A stretch of 64,000 bases of DNA from Barnesiella intestinihominis YIT 11860 (GTDB lineage Bacteria; Bacteroidota; Bacteroidia; Bacteroidales; Barnesiellaceae): contig NZ_JH815203.1 of assembly GCF_000296465.1 (NCBI RefSeq), positions 62,001 to 126,000 on the forward strand. The letters run 5' to 3'. The translations under genes and the position numbers were made by a program. The notes below the pieces were generated by a model that was not told the DNA's origin, ran no database searches, and saw only the letters and a program-made list of their open reading frames with translations. Every line of letters starts with the position of its first letter. Position 1 is the first letter of the stretch. Of this stretch, positions 26,244-33,488 are shown piece by piece.

Positions 26244-26276
26244 TTTGGCTTTACGCTCACTTATTCGTTATATTTG
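26244..26276 (+). promoter_or_regulatory. Promoter giving a near-leaderless transcript
   Basis: TTTG (26,244-26,247), a 21-base spacer, then TATATTTG (26,269-26,276). The ATG at 26,288 would lie only about 5 bases after the transcription start. Confidence 0.45.
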
Positions 26277-26287
26277 TAGAATATAAG

Positions 26288-27055
26288 ATGAATCAAAAGA
26301 ATATAAGTATTATTTGTATAGCCTTATGCCTAATTCTGATAGGAGGCTATATCCTCCGGCAAAATTACCTGCTCGAAAAAGCATATAAAACGGCCGGTAT
26401 ATATGATTATATTCCCGCAGAAAAAAGTAAAATAATTCTTGAAATAGAGCAAGTATCGCAAATCGACTCCATTACATCTCGTTTACCCATTTTACGACGA
26501 GTATCCCCTATCCTATCGTTATGGCAGGAAATACTTTCTTCGGCCCGATTACCCGAAACCAGCACTATAACCATCTCTTTTTCGGAAACAGGGGAGGCTG
26601 CGATCTGGTACTGCATGCCCCGACAGAAACAAAAAAATCTAAAAAAGATACTACCCCGGCTAATATCGAATAATTACCGCCCCGTTTGCGAAACCAAAGG
26701 TTCGATTACTGTCAACCACTACGCTCTGCACAACGGTTCTTTTCTGCATGCGCTTTTTGCTCCGGGCGTCACTGCTATCTCTTTCGAATCTTCTTTATTC
26801 CGGGAAGCCCAACGAACCGTAGACAAATTAAGCCGACGAGAACAATTCACACGCACACGCCAAACTCTCGATTCCCAAGCTACAGCAAGACTTTTGCGGC
26901 AAATACCAGAAAATTCGCACCGCAACTCAGGTAGATGGCAAGGGGAAAATATCTATTTGTTCGAAAAGAAAGCCGACGAGAAAGTAGCAACCTTCTCCAA
27001 TGACTCAACCGCAACAGCAGCTACAACCACATCACTCTCTGAAACTACAAAATAA
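26288..27055 (+). CDS. Hypothetical membrane-anchored protein
   Basis: A 255-residue protein that I do not recognise. One N-terminal transmembrane helix (ISIICIALCLILIGGYIL, about 6-23) with no cleavage site suggests an inner-membrane anchor and a periplasmic body. The body has few motifs; ISFSETGEAAIWYCMPR (about 98-114) is hydrophobic-alternating and may be a strand pair. The last 20 residues are Ser/Thr/Ala-rich low-complexity sequence. It may be a shortened relative of a larger protein, but the downstream sequence shows no continuation in any frame that I could recognise. It is divergent from dnaN. Confidence 0.65.
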   Translation: MNQKNISIICIALCLILIGGYILRQNYLLEKAYKTAGIYDYIPAEKSKIILEIEQVSQIDSITSRLPILRRVSPILSLWQEILSSARLPETSTITISFSETGEAAIWYCMPRQKQKNLKKILPRLISNNYRPVCETKGSITVNHYALHNGSFLHALFAPGVTAISFESSLFREAQRTVDKLSRREQFTRTRQTLDSQATARLLRQIPENSHRNSGRWQGENIYLFEKKADEKVATFSNDSTATAATTTSLSETTK

Positions 27056-27176
27056 CGGAATGAATCGACCGAGCCGAATTTTTCTTATCCCCCTCACAAC
27101 TCTTGTCTGTACCAAGATATTGATTTTATCTTTATTTTATGAACAGTACCCTCACTAATTTCAACGGGGTCCGGAT

Positions 27177-27221
27177 AAAAAAACAAAAGAGGCCGGCAAC
27201 CTACGAGATAACCGACCTCTT
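27177..27221 (-). terminator. Terminator of the tRNA operon
   Basis: Arms 27,187-27,196 and 27,212-27,221 form a 10-bp stem with one G-T pair. On the minus strand a T run (A run at about 27,177-27,188) follows the hairpin. Confidence 0.8.
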
Positions 27222-27225
27222 ATAG

Positions 27226-27309
27226 TGTCCGAGATGAGATTCGAACTCACACGAGCCAACGCCCACTACCCCCTCAAAGTAGCGTGTCTACCAATTCCAC
27301 CACCCGGAC
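27226..27309 (-). tRNA. tRNA-Leu (GAG)
   Basis: A class II tRNA with a seven-base acceptor stem (GTCCGGG with CTCGGAC, one G-T pair), a D arm with GGTAGA, anticodon stem CTACT/GGTAG, loop TTGAGGG giving anticodon GAG, a long variable arm, and T loop TTCGAAT. Last gene of the four-tRNA cluster. Confidence 0.95.
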
Positions 27310-27333
27310 AGTATTACAGTATCTATTAGAAGG

Positions 27334-27415
27334 TGCCCAGAACAGGACTCGAACCTGCATGCCTCTCGACACACGCACCTGAAACGTGCGCGTCTACCAA
27401 TTCCGCCACCTGGGC
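27334..27415 (-). tRNA. tRNA-Leu (CAG)
   Basis: A class II tRNA with acceptor GCCCAGG/TCTGGGC, anticodon stem CACGT/GCGTG with loop TTCAGGT (anticodon CAG), a long variable arm, and T arm with TTCGAGT. Encoded CC follows the discriminator A. It is 24 bases from the tRNA-Leu(GAG) gene. Confidence 0.95.
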
Positions 27416-27440
27416 ATATACCACCGAAAGATACCGATGG

Positions 27441-27513
27441 AGCGAAAAACGGGACTCGAACCCGCGACCCCAACCTTGGCAAGGTTGTGCTCTACCAACT
27501 GAGCTATTTTCGC
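27441..27513 (-). tRNA. tRNA-Gly (GCC), copy 2
   Basis: A 73-base tRNA; anticodon stem-loop CAACC-TTGCCAA-GGTTG gives GCC. T arm CGGGTTCGAGTCCCG. It appears identical to the copy at 27,560-27,632, from which it is separated by 46 bases. Confidence 0.96.
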
Positions 27514-27559
27514 CTTTCAAAATTTCAATTTATTCTTCTGGAACGCTATCCAAATCGAG

Positions 27560-27632
27560 AGCGAAAAACGGGACTCGAACCCGCGACCCCAACCTTGGCA
27601 AGGTTGTGCTCTACCAACTGAGCTATTTTCGC
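27560..27632 (-). tRNA. tRNA-Gly (GCC), copy 1
   Basis: First gene of the tRNA cluster, same cloverleaf as the second copy. A consensus promoter lies immediately upstream. Confidence 0.96.
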
Positions 27633-27643
27633 AATTGCGAGTG

Positions 27644-27675
27644 CAAAGATAGTTTTACTTTTCGGTTTATGCAAA
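27644..27675 (-). promoter_or_regulatory. Promoter of the Gly-Gly-Leu-Leu tRNA operon
   Basis: TATCTTTG (27,644-27,651) with TTTG (27,672-27,675) exactly 20 bases upstream on the minus strand; transcription would start a few bases before the first tRNA-Gly. One of the two best promoter matches in the window. Confidence 0.7.
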
Positions 27676-27743
27676 TGGTTTACTATTTTTTTTCATCGGA
27701 CAAGCTCCTACAAAACAATTAGCTTTTGAATCATAGAAAGTTA

Positions 27744-28352
27744 TTATCCGATAGAATTTTTCCCGATAAGCGAATAAAATTCTCGTCTCCACTCTTCTTG
27801 CTCGAACTTACCACTACTATCGTATGTAACCGTAACGGCTCCTTGCTTCTCGACTCCTCGCATTTGCATACAAAGGTGGCGAGCTTCTACGACGACCATC
27901 ACACCCTCGGTAGAAAGCGTATCGGTAAGGCTTTGACAAATCTGTGCCGTAAGACGCTCCTGCACCTGAAAACGCCGGGCAAACACTTCGACCAAACGAG
28001 CCACTTTACTCAAACCGACAATACCGCCAGACGGGATATACCCGACATGGACTTTCCCGAAAAAGGGAAGTAAATGATGTTCACAAAAAGAATAAAACTC
28101 AATGTCGCGTACTACTACAATGCGAGATCCCGTATGCTCAAATACTGCCGATGATATAATTTCCTGCGCCGATTGACGGTATCCTCTCGTTAATTGCATC
28201 ATCGCTTTCGCCGTACGTTCGGGAGTCTTGCGTAATCCCTCACGGTCAGGATCATCGCCCAACAAAGAAATAATAGCTCGATAGTGCTCGGCCAATTCTT
28301 TACAAATGCGGCGTTGCTCCTCCGAGGCCCAAACAGACTGTTCTTCCTCCAT
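27744..28352 (-). CDS. folE: GTP cyclohydrolase I
   Basis: It converts GTP to dihydroneopterin triphosphate, the first step of tetrahydrofolate (or queuosine/pterin) synthesis. The 202 residues contain GDDPDREGLRKTPERTAKA (about 32-50), the zinc site residues in FYSFCEHHLLPFFG (Cys and His) and ARHLCMQMRG (second Cys), and VGLSKVARLVEVFARRFQ. This is the zinc-dependent FolE1 form. It is 9 bases after the SPOR gene. In Bacteroidales it closes the DUF1599-DoxX-tpiA-SPOR-folE group. Confidence 0.96.
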   Translation of the reverse strand: MEEEQSVWASEEQRRICKELAEHYRAIISLLGDDPDREGLRKTPERTAKAMMQLTRGYRQSAQEIISSAVFEHTGSRIVVVRDIEFYSFCEHHLLPFFGKVHVGYIPSGGIVGLSKVARLVEVFARRFQVQERLTAQICQSLTDTLSTEGVMVVVEARHLCMQMRGVEKQGAVTVTYDSSGKFEQEEWRREFYSLIGKNSIG

Positions 28353-28361
28353 CGCTCAAAG

Positions 28362-28880
28362 TTATTCTGTAAATCCCTGATGTATCTGTATATGTATTTT
28401 GTCCCGAACGACACGCATCTCCCGTGCCATTTGGGGAAACTCTTTCTTTAATTGTATCAACGCATTTCCGGCTTCCTCATAAGAACGAAAATCGCCCACT
28501 CTCAATCGCCAAAACGGAGACGTAAAAGTCACGTATGTTTCCAATTCGGGAAAGGCCTGTTGAATAAGTCCCTCTTTATATAAGGCATTATTTTTAGCCG
28601 TACGATAGTCATTATCGGAAAATACTTGTATACGAAATCCCGAGGACTGGGCATAACCTTTATTTCCGTCGTACTTTATCACCCCTTCTGCCCGACTTAC
28701 CCGCTTAGCCAACTGAGCCGGTTGTACGACCTTGACTTTACCACCCGTCTCGGGTCGTTCGAGATATTGAACGATCGAGGTATCCATAACGGCAATTTGA
28801 GCTTGCGCCCCATTCGTTAAACCAATCATGGACAACAGCAAAATAAAAAAAAGAGACTTGCGCATAACCAACGTTTTCAT
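28362..28880 (-). CDS. SPOR domain-containing envelope protein
   Basis: A 172-residue exported protein. A signal peptide (MRKSLFFILLLSMIGLTNGAQA; its own methionine is at 28,865, five codons into the frame) precedes a linker (about 30-70) and a SPOR fold at about 75-168 (SSGFRIQVFSDNDYRTA, VTFTSPFWRLRVGDFRSYEEA). SPOR domains bind denuded glycan strands of septal peptidoglycan, so a division-site or envelope role is likely. Co-directional with folE and 68 bases after tpiA. Confidence 0.88.
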   Translation of the reverse strand: MKTLVMRKSLFFILLLSMIGLTNGAQAQIAVMDTSIVQYLERPETGGKVKVVQPAQLAKRVSRAEGVIKYDGNKGYAQSSGFRIQVFSDNDYRTAKNNALYKEGLIQQAFPELETYVTFTSPFWRLRVGDFRSYEEAGNALIQLKKEFPQMAREMRVVRDKIHIQIHQGFTE

Positions 28881-28890
28881 TCAAAATAGT

Positions 28891-28932
28891 AAGGCTGCAA
28901 AAATAAGTATTTATTCTTACTTTTGCAGCCTT
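28891..28932 (-). promoter_or_regulatory. Inverted repeat with promoter-like right arm between tpiA and the SPOR gene
   Basis: AAGGCTGCAAAAATAAG (28,891-28,907) and CTTACTTTTGCAGCCTT (28,916-28,932) pair with one mismatch. On the minus strand the second arm contains TATTTTTG, a -7 match. It could terminate tpiA transcripts, start SPOR-folE transcripts, or do both. Confidence 0.45.
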
Positions 28933-28948
28933 TATAAAGTCTATTTTA

Positions 28949-29704
28949 TCAGAATGCAGTAATAATGCCCATAAATGAATCGGCTTTCAAAGCAGCACCA
29001 CCGATAAGACCACCATCTACATCGGGTTTAGCGAACAACTCGGCTGCATTGCTCGGCTTACAGCTTCCACCATAAAGGATCGAAGTATTCTCTGCCACTT
29101 CTTTTCCATACTTGTCGGCAATGGTCTTACGGATAAAAGCATGTATTTCTTGAGCTTGGTCGGCAGTTGCAGTCTTTCCTGTACCGATCGCCCAAACCGG
29201 CTCATAAGCCAAAATGATTTTTCCGAAATCCTCAGCAGAAAGGTTGAATAAAGATTCTTCCACCTGAGCTTTCACGACATCGAAATGTTTTCCGGCTTCA
29301 CGTTCTTCCAAAACTTCCCCGATACAAAAAATAGGAGTCAGTCCATTAGCCAAAGCCAAAAGAACTTTTTCTTTTAAGATTTCGGGAGTTTCGTGATAAT
29401 ATGCACGACGTTCGGAGTGACCGAGAATAACATATTGAGCACCCGTCGATGCCACCATCTTGGCAGAAACCTCTCCTGTATAAGCGCCTTCCGTTTTATC
29501 GGCACAATTTTCAGCACCTACCCCGATACGTTTGGTATCTACGGCATTGACCACCGACACTAAATGAGTAAACGGAGTAGCGATGATAACATCGCACTTA
29601 GTAGATACCCCTGCCAAAGCGGCATCTATTTCCTTAGCCAATGCTACTCCTTCTTGAAGAGTAGTATTCATTTTCCAGTTTCCTGCAACAATGTTTTTTC
29701 TCAT
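28949..29704 (-). CDS. tpiA: Triosephosphate isomerase
   Basis: A glycolytic TIM barrel interconverting dihydroxyacetone phosphate and glyceraldehyde 3-phosphate. The 251 residues have all active-site elements: Asn and Lys in GNWKMNTT, His in ILGHSERR, catalytic Glu in [15 protein letters not shown], and phosphate-binding [10 protein letters not shown] and GGLIGGAAL. It follows the DoxX-like gene by 26 bases. Confidence 0.98.
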   Translation of the reverse strand: MRKNIVAGNWKMNTTLQEGVALAKEIDAALAGVSTKCDVIIATPFTHLVSVVNAVDTKRIGVGAENCADKTEGAYTGEVSAKMVASTGAQYVILGHSERRAYYHETPEILKEKVLLALANGLTPIFCIGEVLEEREAGKHFDVVKAQVEESLFNLSAEDFGKIILAYEPVWAIGTGKTATADQAQEIHAFIRKTIADKYGKEVAENTSILYGGSCKPSNAAELFAKPDVDGGLIGGAALKADSFMGIITAF

Positions 29705-29730
29705 AACAAATAAATTTTTATTGGTTAAAA

Positions 29731-31083
29731 CTATACATTATTTTTTTCTATCATATCATTTTCATTCTCTTTTTTCTTTCGACGATGGGCATCCCGCCAC
29801 TGCCGTACGCGTCCGATTATCATCGCCACGGTTTTCTCGGTCAACAACAAAAAGAGCATCGGCATGGCATATAACAAAACGATAAACCATATCCGTCTTT
29901 CCGGTCGATAAATTTCCGGCTGACCGTATGTAAGCTTATCCAGCGGCTGAACCAACAATGTCTCATCGGGCAATTGTGAAGGAGAAGTTTTTCGTAATAT
30001 CGTCCCCCCCTTCAATAACAGCACACACGGATTTCCTCTCGCAATAGTGCGGATAACCGTTTTATCCATAAAATAGAACGGATATTCCGCCCCTGTATTT
30101 TCTTGCCAAGCCTCTACACCCTGCGGGGTAGAAGCCGTAACGCAAGCAAACTCATATCCATGCTCGACACAATAATCATAAAGCTCGTTAATTCGGTCGA
30201 CCTCACTATCATCGGCAGTTTCAAGATCTGGCGAAAGCAATAGAATACGATAGTTCTCGTCATAAATAATATCCTCGGTTATATCGGTCGCTCCACGATA
30301 GATAGTAAAATCCTCGATTATCGGTGTTACGGATTCCTGTCCCGAAACTGTCTTTTCATACCTATCTACAAATACCCACCCCTCTTCTTCCGAAGGCAGA
30401 TTATCGAGTAAAAACTCCTTCCTCTCGCCGTTCTTTTCATAAATGAACACAAATTCACGCTCCGGCTCTTCGACAGCCAATGCTTCCGGTATATTTACGC
30501 CTATTTTATAAGGCCGAAAATCGAGATAGGGCTGATAATACGTACCAATATAAACAAAAAAGAAGACAAACAACAGCGAATACAATCCGGTGAGCCATTG
30601 CACCTGCTGATTATACAAAGCTCTCAAAGAGGTATTCCGGTAAACTAAAAACAATACGATAATCAATAGCAATACATTTTTGAAAAATGTAGCCCAGTTA
30701 CTTAGATGAACCGCATCCCCGAAACAACCACAATCGGATATAGGATTGGCTATTGCCAAATAAAGAGTGACAGGAGTCATCACACAAAGAAAAATAAAGA
30801 TCAGCCGAGGGGTAGACTTACGATAAGATCCAAACAGCAGATGTACTCCTAACACAAACTCGATGACAGAAAGAGCCACCGAAAAAAGCATGGCAAAAGA
30901 AGAAAGGAAATCGAGATGAAACGCCGAAAAATAATCCTGAAACTTATAAACCGTGCCATAGGGATCGATAACCTTCACAAACCCCGAAAACACAAACGTT
31001 CCGCCTACGATCAAGCGAGATAGAAAAACAAGCCATTGAATCAAAGAAGATTTCCTATTATCTTTAATCGTCTTGTTCGCCAT
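29731..31083 (-). CDS. DoxX-like membrane protein with C-terminal thioredoxin-like domain (BT_3928-type)
   Basis: A 450-residue membrane protein. The N-terminal 170 residues form a DoxX/MauE-like four-helix unit ([22 protein letters not shown] is the typical entry) with a Cys pair in [10 protein letters not shown] periplasmic stretch (about 195-270) is followed by a thioredoxin-like segment ([45 protein letters not shown], conserved cis-Pro region) without a visible CXXC of its own, then one more helix ([17 protein letters not shown]). A redox relay role is plausible by analogy to MauE/DsbD-like proteins. It overlaps the DUF1599 gene by 20 bases. Confidence 0.85.
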   Translation of the reverse strand: MANKTIKDNRKSSLIQWLVFLSRLIVGGTFVFSGFVKVIDPYGTVYKFQDYFSAFHLDFLSSFAMLFSVALSVIEFVLGVHLLFGSYRKSTPRLIFIFLCVMTPVTLYLAIANPISDCGCFGDAVHLSNWATFFKNVLLLIIVLFLVYRNTSLRALYNQQVQWLTGLYSLLFVFFFVYIGTYYQPYLDFRPYKIGVNIPEALAVEEPEREFVFIYEKNGERKEFLLDNLPSEEEGWVFVDRYEKTVSGQESVTPIIEDFTIYRGATDITEDIIYDENYRILLLSPDLETADDSEVDRINELYDYCVEHGYEFACVTASTPQGVEAWQENTGAEYPFYFMDKTVIRTIARGNPCVLLLKGGTILRKTSPSQLPDETLLVQPLDKLTYGQPEIYRPERRIWFIVLLYAMPMLFLLLTEKTVAMIIGRVRQWRDAHRRKKKENENDMIEKNNV

Positions 31084-31615
31084 ATTCTATTTTTATAAGA
31101 CCAAACAATGAATAGTTAATCATATCCATATAGTTGGCATCGACTCCTTCCGAGACAAGAGTTTTACCGTTGTTATTCTCTATTTGCTTAGTCCGACAAA
31201 TCTTTGTCAATATCAAATCGGTGTATGAACTGATGCGCATACTTCTCCAAGCCTCGTCGTAATCATGATTTTTGGCATACATCAACTCCTTTGTTTCCGT
31301 CATGTATTTGTCATACAGATCCAAAGCCCTCTCGACAGTTATATCCTCCGAATCGGAATATCCGAGATGCAATTGAATTAATCCTATAATACCATAGTTA
31401 ACAATTCCGATTAGTTCCGAACGGACACCCTCATCTATTTTGCTTTCGCCTTTCGTCTCTATACTTCTTATACGTTTTGCCTTAATAAAGATTTGGTCGG
31501 TGACCGACTGCGGACGCATAATCCGCCATGAAGCGCCATAATCTTTCAGCTTCTTGACGAATAAATCCCTGCAAATAGAGATAACGTGTTCGAACTGTGC
31601 AATAGTATCTGCCAT
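31064..31615 (-). CDS. DUF1599 domain protein
   Basis: A cytosolic protein of 183 residues containing two similar halves: CRDLFVKKLKDYGASWRIMRP (about 14-34) and TKELMYAKNHDYDEAWRSMR (about 108-127). This is the DUF1599 signature (also called nucleotide modification associated domain 1; that name is from memory). The paired K-x2-D-Y/D-W motifs resemble the metal-binding helices of MazG-like pyrophosphohydrolases, but no activity can be assigned. First gene of the group that continues with the DoxX-like gene and tpiA. TATCTTTG at 31,630-31,637 gives a transcript start just before the ATG. Confidence 0.85.
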   Translation of the reverse strand: MADTIAQFEHVISICRDLFVKKLKDYGASWRIMRPQSVTDQIFIKAKRIRSIETKGESKIDEGVRSELIGIVNYGIIGLIQLHLGYSDSEDITVERALDLYDKYMTETKELMYAKNHDYDEAWRSMRISSYTDLILTKICRTKQIENNNGKTLVSEGVDANYMDMINYSLFGLIKIEYGEQDD

Positions 31616-31840
31616 GATAAATGTATTTTCAAAGATAGCAACCGACTACATGCAAAGGTGAAAATATACCCGCTTTACACAAAGCCCAACTACTTCCGAC
31701 TTTCGCATACAAAGATACAATTTTATTCTAAATACTTGTATTCAAATAACGATCGATATTTATTCCAGCATTTTTATAGTTCAGTAAAAAAATCCGTGGG
31801 ATTAGCGATGAATTTTTATCCGCAACATCAAATTTTACAC
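31616..31840. other. Intergenic stretch upstream of the DUF1599 gene
   Basis: Two minus-strand -7-like sites (31,630-31,637 and 31,710-31,717, both TATCTTTG) could drive the DUF1599 gene. No gene is visible; the small-RNA unit begins at about 31,841. Confidence 0.4.
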
Positions 31841-32069
31841 TAAAAAAGCCCGACTCTATAAAAGTCGGGCTATATAAGGGGTCGTATCAAAGGATGCGAT
31901 GAAACTCCGAAAGACAGGATTTGAGAGCCTTCGCCCCTTTGTAATCCACCGTGCTAAGCATACCTCGAAAGGCGTGGCCCGCCATTGGAACGAAAAGCTT
32001 GTCTCGGCATTTCATAATTTTTGATGAGTTTCCCAATCTACTTTGATACGACCGGGCTTTCTCTTGTCT
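31841..32069 (-). ncRNA. Small RNA downstream of rplT, Bacteroidales-1/6S-like candidate
   Basis: A self-contained transcription unit of about 225 bases on the minus strand: a consensus promoter at 32,076-32,106 at one end and a strong terminator hairpin (31,847-31,871) at the other. The ends pair with each other: 32,041-32,053 with 31,880-31,892 (13 bp, perfect), then 32,026-32,032 with 31,901-31,907 (7 bp). This makes one long closing stem around an internal region, the layout of 6S-type RNAs. Location after L20, promoter and terminator match my memory of the Rfam Bacteroidales-1 motif; the sequence was not compared. A 72-codon frame overlaps it but looks spurious. Confidence 0.65.
31847..31871 (-). 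terminator. Terminator of the rplT-downstream small RNA
   Basis: AGCCCGACT (31,847-31,855) and AGTCGGGCT (31,863-31,871), perfect 9-bp stem, 7-base loop, then a T run on the minus strand (A run at 31,842-31,847). Confidence 0.85.
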
Positions 32070-32075
32070 TTGATA

Positions 32076-32106
32076 CAAAGCTAACCAAATACTTTGAATA
32101 AACAAA
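32076..32106 (-). promoter_or_regulatory. Consensus promoter of the rplT-downstream small RNA
   Basis: On the minus strand TTTG (32,103-32,106), a 19-base spacer, then TAGCTTTG (32,076-32,083), an exact match to TTTG-N19-TAnnTTTG. Confidence 0.75.
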
Positions 32107-32119
32107 ATATTTTCAATAA

Positions 32120-32160
32120 AAAAATTAGGGGTTTACCGATTTCGGCAACCCCTAATTTTT
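32120..32160 (-). terminator. Terminator of the thrS-infC-rpmI-rplT operon
   Basis: A 14-bp stem (32,120-32,133 with 32,147-32,160) and a T-rich tail, 27 bases after the rplT stop. A nested CCG/CGG pair lies in the loop. Confidence 0.85.
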
Positions 32161-32186
32161 TATATAAAACCACAAATCCCTTTGTC

Positions 32187-32531
32187 TTATTTTACTTTCT
32201 CAACGATAGCTTTGAATGCTTCGGGATTGTTCATTGCCAAATCGGCAAGGACTTTACGATTTATTTCGATTCCTGCTTTATGCAGTGCACCCATTAACTT
32301 AGAATAAGACATACCTTCGAGACGTGCAGCCGCATTGATACGTTGAATCCACAACGCACGGAAATTACGTTTATTATTTTTACGGTCACGATAAGCATAC
32401 GTCAAACCTTTTTCCCAAGTATTTTTGGCAACGGTCCAAACGTTTTTACGAGAACCATAATAACCGCGGGTAAGTTTAAGAATCTTTTTTCTTTTTGCTC
32501 TTGAAGCAACGTGATTTACTGATCTTGGCAT
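32187..32531 (-). CDS. rplT: 50S ribosomal protein L20
   Basis: Binds 23S rRNA early in large-subunit assembly and, in other bacteria, represses its own operon. The 114 residues have the basic N-terminal tail ([20 protein letters not shown]) and the globular domain ([38 protein letters not shown]). The 120-base gap after rpmI can fold into a leader structure. Confidence 0.98.
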   Translation of the reverse strand: MPRSVNHVASRAKRKKILKLTRGYYGSRKNVWTVAKNTWEKGLTYAYRDRKNNKRNFRALWIQRINAAARLEGMSYSKLMGALHKAGIEINRKVLADLAMNNPEAFKAIVEKVK

Positions 32532-32546
32532 AGTTTTTTCTGTTTT

Positions 32547-32593
32547 GAATGTTAGCGCTACCGTTCAAGGTAAACTTCAAGCTAAAAACATTC
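32547..32593 (-). promoter_or_regulatory. Candidate leader structure upstream of rplT
   Basis: GAATGTTAGC (32,547-32,556) pairs with the segment 32,581-32,593 (a three-base bulge), enclosing a small hairpin TACC/GGTA (32,559-32,572). It lies 16 bases before the rplT ATG on the minus strand and could be the site where L20 controls its own translation; only the inverted repeats are seen. Confidence 0.4.
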
Positions 32594-32651
32594 GGTTAAT
32601 AAAATTTGAAACTACTCTTTTTTTGAGAAAAATTTTAGAAATCGCCGAAGC

Positions 32652-32849
32652 TTATTTCATACCCAACAATGCTTTTACATTGTTTACATCAACGGTATTT
32701 ACCGTTCCCATGTGAGTAAGATTTCTTTTTTGCTTCTTCGTTTTCTTAGTCAAAATGTGACTTTTGAAAGCATGTTTTCTCTTGATTTTTCCTGTTCCGG
32801 TAAGGGCGAACCTCTTTTTGGCACCGGAATTAGTTTTAATCTTTGGCAT
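32652..32849 (-). CDS. rpmI: 50S ribosomal protein L35
   Basis: A 65-residue basic protein with the family N-terminus [20 protein letters not shown] and [20 protein letters not shown]. It lies between infC and rplT as in most bacteria. Confidence 0.98.
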   Translation of the reverse strand: MPKIKTNSGAKKRFALTGTGKIKRKHAFKSHILTKKTKKQKRNLTHMGTVNTVDVNNVKALLGMK

Positions 32850-32901
32850 TTTACTAAATTTTAATTTTATAATTGAATGAATAGTTTGTCAAATATCCTA
32901 T

Positions 32902-33483
32902 TTATTTTTTCTTCGGGCTTATCATGATGATCATACGCTTACCTTCCAGAACCGGCATCATCTCCACTTTTCCATAGTCTTCCAAATCGTTCGCGAAACG
33001 CAACAAGAGCACTTCACCCTGTTCCTTGAACAGAATAGAACGACCCTTAAAAAAGACATAAGCCTTCACTTTTGCTCCTTCGTTCAGAAAACCGATGGCA
33101 TGTTTCAATTTGAAATTATAATCGTGATCATCGGTTTGAGGTCCGAAACGAATCTCCTTAACAACAATCTTCGTCGACTTAGCTTTCTGCTCTTTCTGAC
33201 GTTTTTTCTGCTGATAGAGAAACTTTTGATAATCTAAAATCTTACATACCGGCGGCACTGCATTAGGCGAAATTTCTATCAAGTCAAGACCTTGTTCATC
33301 AGCCATATGTATAGCTTCTTGTATGGTATATACCCCTTGCTCTACATTGTCACCGACCAAACGAACTTCTTTCGCCCGAATACGTTCATTGACACGATAT
33401 TGGTCTTTTATATCATTCTTTTTTGCAGGCATAGGCTTGTTTGGCCTATTAGACTGCGGTTGCGGTTGCGGTTTTTTATCCAT
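32902..33483 (-). CDS. infC: Translation initiation factor IF-3
   Basis: It binds the 30S subunit, favours the correct initiator tRNA and start codon, and prevents premature subunit joining. The 193 residues include a Gln/Pro/Asn-rich N-terminal extension (about 1-20), the N domain ([37 protein letters not shown]) and C domain ([27 protein letters not shown]). The start here is ATG, not the rare AUU seen in some bacteria. Five bases separate it from thrS. Confidence 0.97.
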   Translation of the reverse strand: MDKKPQPQPQSNRPNKPMPAKKNDIKDQYRVNERIRAKEVRLVGDNVEQGVYTIQEAIHMADEQGLDLIEISPNAVPPVCKILDYQKFLYQQKKRQKEQKAKSTKIVVKEIRFGPQTDDHDYNFKLKHAIGFLNEGAKVKAYVFFKGRSILFKEQGEVLLLRFANDLEDYGKVEMMPVLEGKRMIIMISPKKK

Positions 33484-33488
33484 TCAGA

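Noticed and set aside
27288-27722. Open frames on both strands over the tRNA cluster
   Set aside because: They are translations of tRNA genes and spacers; all four cloverleaves are intact.
31887-32105. Minus-strand open frame of 72 codons in the small-RNA region
   Set aside because: It lies within the promoter-terminator unit with paired ends, its first codons overlap the promoter, and the protein has no recognisable features.
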